Assembly (NCBI GenBank): GCA_037953745.1
Contig: JBAKBP010007962.1
Span: forward strand, 1-64,000
Source: Lithodes maja
Taxonomy: Eukaryota; Arthropoda; Malacostraca; Decapoda; Lithodidae
Length of the DNA: 64,000 nucleotides
Reading direction: 5' to 3'
Shown here: piece by piece, positions 63,355-64,000 of the stretch
How positions within the stretch are numbered: position 1 is the first letter of the stretch
How the letters are laid out: every line of letters begins with the position of its first letter
Program-made: the position numbers and the translations under genes
Notes under the pieces: generated by a model
The model's input: only the letters and a program-made list of their open reading frames with translations
Database searches by the model: none
Told to the model about the DNA's origin: nothing

Positions 63355-64000
63355 TTTTTTTTTCTTTTTCTATGTGATTGAGGGAGGGAAAAGGCATAAC
63401 TGCTTATAGCGAGTGCCTCCCCCATAGTTGAAAGAGTGACAGGGCCAAAATCAAGAGACGTTCGAGCCAAAATGCCTGGACACACGGAGTTTGAAGCAAT
63501 TTAAGTCATAGGAAGAGAGAAAGACTGATTCTGGGAGAGAGTTCCAGAGCTCAGCTGTTGAGTAGAAGAAAGTTTGAGAGTAACATTTCACTCTTGGGTT
63601 GGAGAGTTGCACAGAGTAGGGGTGGGATTGAGTTGCAAGACAGGTACCATGTGCCCTACGTAAAGGAGGTGGTATGCACTGGGATAGCTCTGAGGAATAC
63701 TGATTATTATAGTAGCGATAGAATAGCGAGAGAGATGCAACATTGCGGAGGAGAGAGAGGGATTGCAGAGAGTTGGTGAGTGGACGGGAGTTAATGATAC
63801 AAAAGGCCTTCCTTTCAACTTTGTCTAGGAGAGCGGTGTGAGAGGAACCTCCCCACACATGTGAACAATACTCAATACAAGGGCGCACTATGCCCCTGTA
63901 CAGAGCAAGAAGCTGTGCAGGGGAAAAGAACCCCCTAAGGCGGTTGAGCACACCCAGCTTCTGGGAGGCTGCCTTAACAAGACTGGTAATATGGTCCTTC
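63355..64000 (-). pseudogene. Jockey-like LINE 3' end (copy C), runs off the window
   Basis: An open C-terminal frame at 63451-63951: LNRLRGFFSPAQLLALYRGI, VRPCIEYCSHVWGGSSHTAL, and AELWNSLPESVFLSSYDLNC. This is the classic C-terminal region of Jockey/CR1-group RT. The 3' UTR and T-rich (poly-A) end are at 63355-63371. It is less decayed than copies A and B at 25.8-28.3 kb. Confidence 0.85.

Overview
The window looks like gene-intron DNA from a large, transposon-rich arthropod genome, most probably a decapod crustacean. The supports are a (TTAGG)n-type interstitial telomere tract near 20.5 kb, a host protein of clear metazoan type split over very long introns, and the mix of RTE, L2/CR1, Jockey-like, Penelope-like, Ty3/gypsy, piggyBac and mariner/pogo elements. 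No species marker is visible, so 'decapod' is inference.

Host gene: five consecutive coding exons on the minus strand (60868-60721, 56057-55846, 38432-38049, 24146-23940, 8241-8122) form one continuous reading frame of 357 codons with canonical GT/AG borders and matching phases. The protein is recognisably the C-terminal half of ZSWIM8 (Drosophila Dora, C. elegans EBAX-1), the cullin-RING ligase substrate receptor that drives target-directed microRNA degradation. Both ends of the gene lie outside the window. The first three exons are conserved; the end of the third and the last two encode a Pro/Gln/Ala/Gly-rich disordered stretch. A decayed partial duplicate of the third exon sits 128 bp upstream of it.

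Everything else is intronic or downstream sequence filled by transposons, often nested. 0.7-7.5 kb: a TA-flanked foldback DNA transposon with a second one inside it, then a TIR element split by an RTE LINE. 8.7-15.8 kb: LINE fragment, MITEs, and a complete piggyBac (10901-15206) inside a probable Penelope-like remnant. 17.8-22.1 kb: piggyBac MITEs and a 2.6-kb Merlin-like element with a 133-bp tandem array. 22.1-31.1 kb: a SINE family sharing its 3' tail with a LINE, an RTE copy broken twice by another LINE, and a tRNA-headed SINE. 31.7-37.2 kb: an L2/CR1-like LINE with a U4-snRNA-like 5' head inserted in an older LINE endonuclease. 39.4-48.7 kb: an RTE copy with a mariner MITE inside it, then a LINE split by a complete Ty3/gypsy element with identical LTRs. 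48.7-53.1 kb: a second complete piggyBac. 54.6-64.0 kb: more MITEs, SINEs and LINEs, including a nearly identical second RTE copy and two convergent LINEs that form an inverted repeat.

The elements work as partnerships: piggyBac transposases with short piggyBac-type MITEs, a CAA-tailed LINE with its tail-sharing SINE, and autonomous RTE copies with truncated ones. Because all lie in ZSWIM8 introns in both orientations, the ZSWIM8 pre-mRNA would contain long self-complementary stretches.
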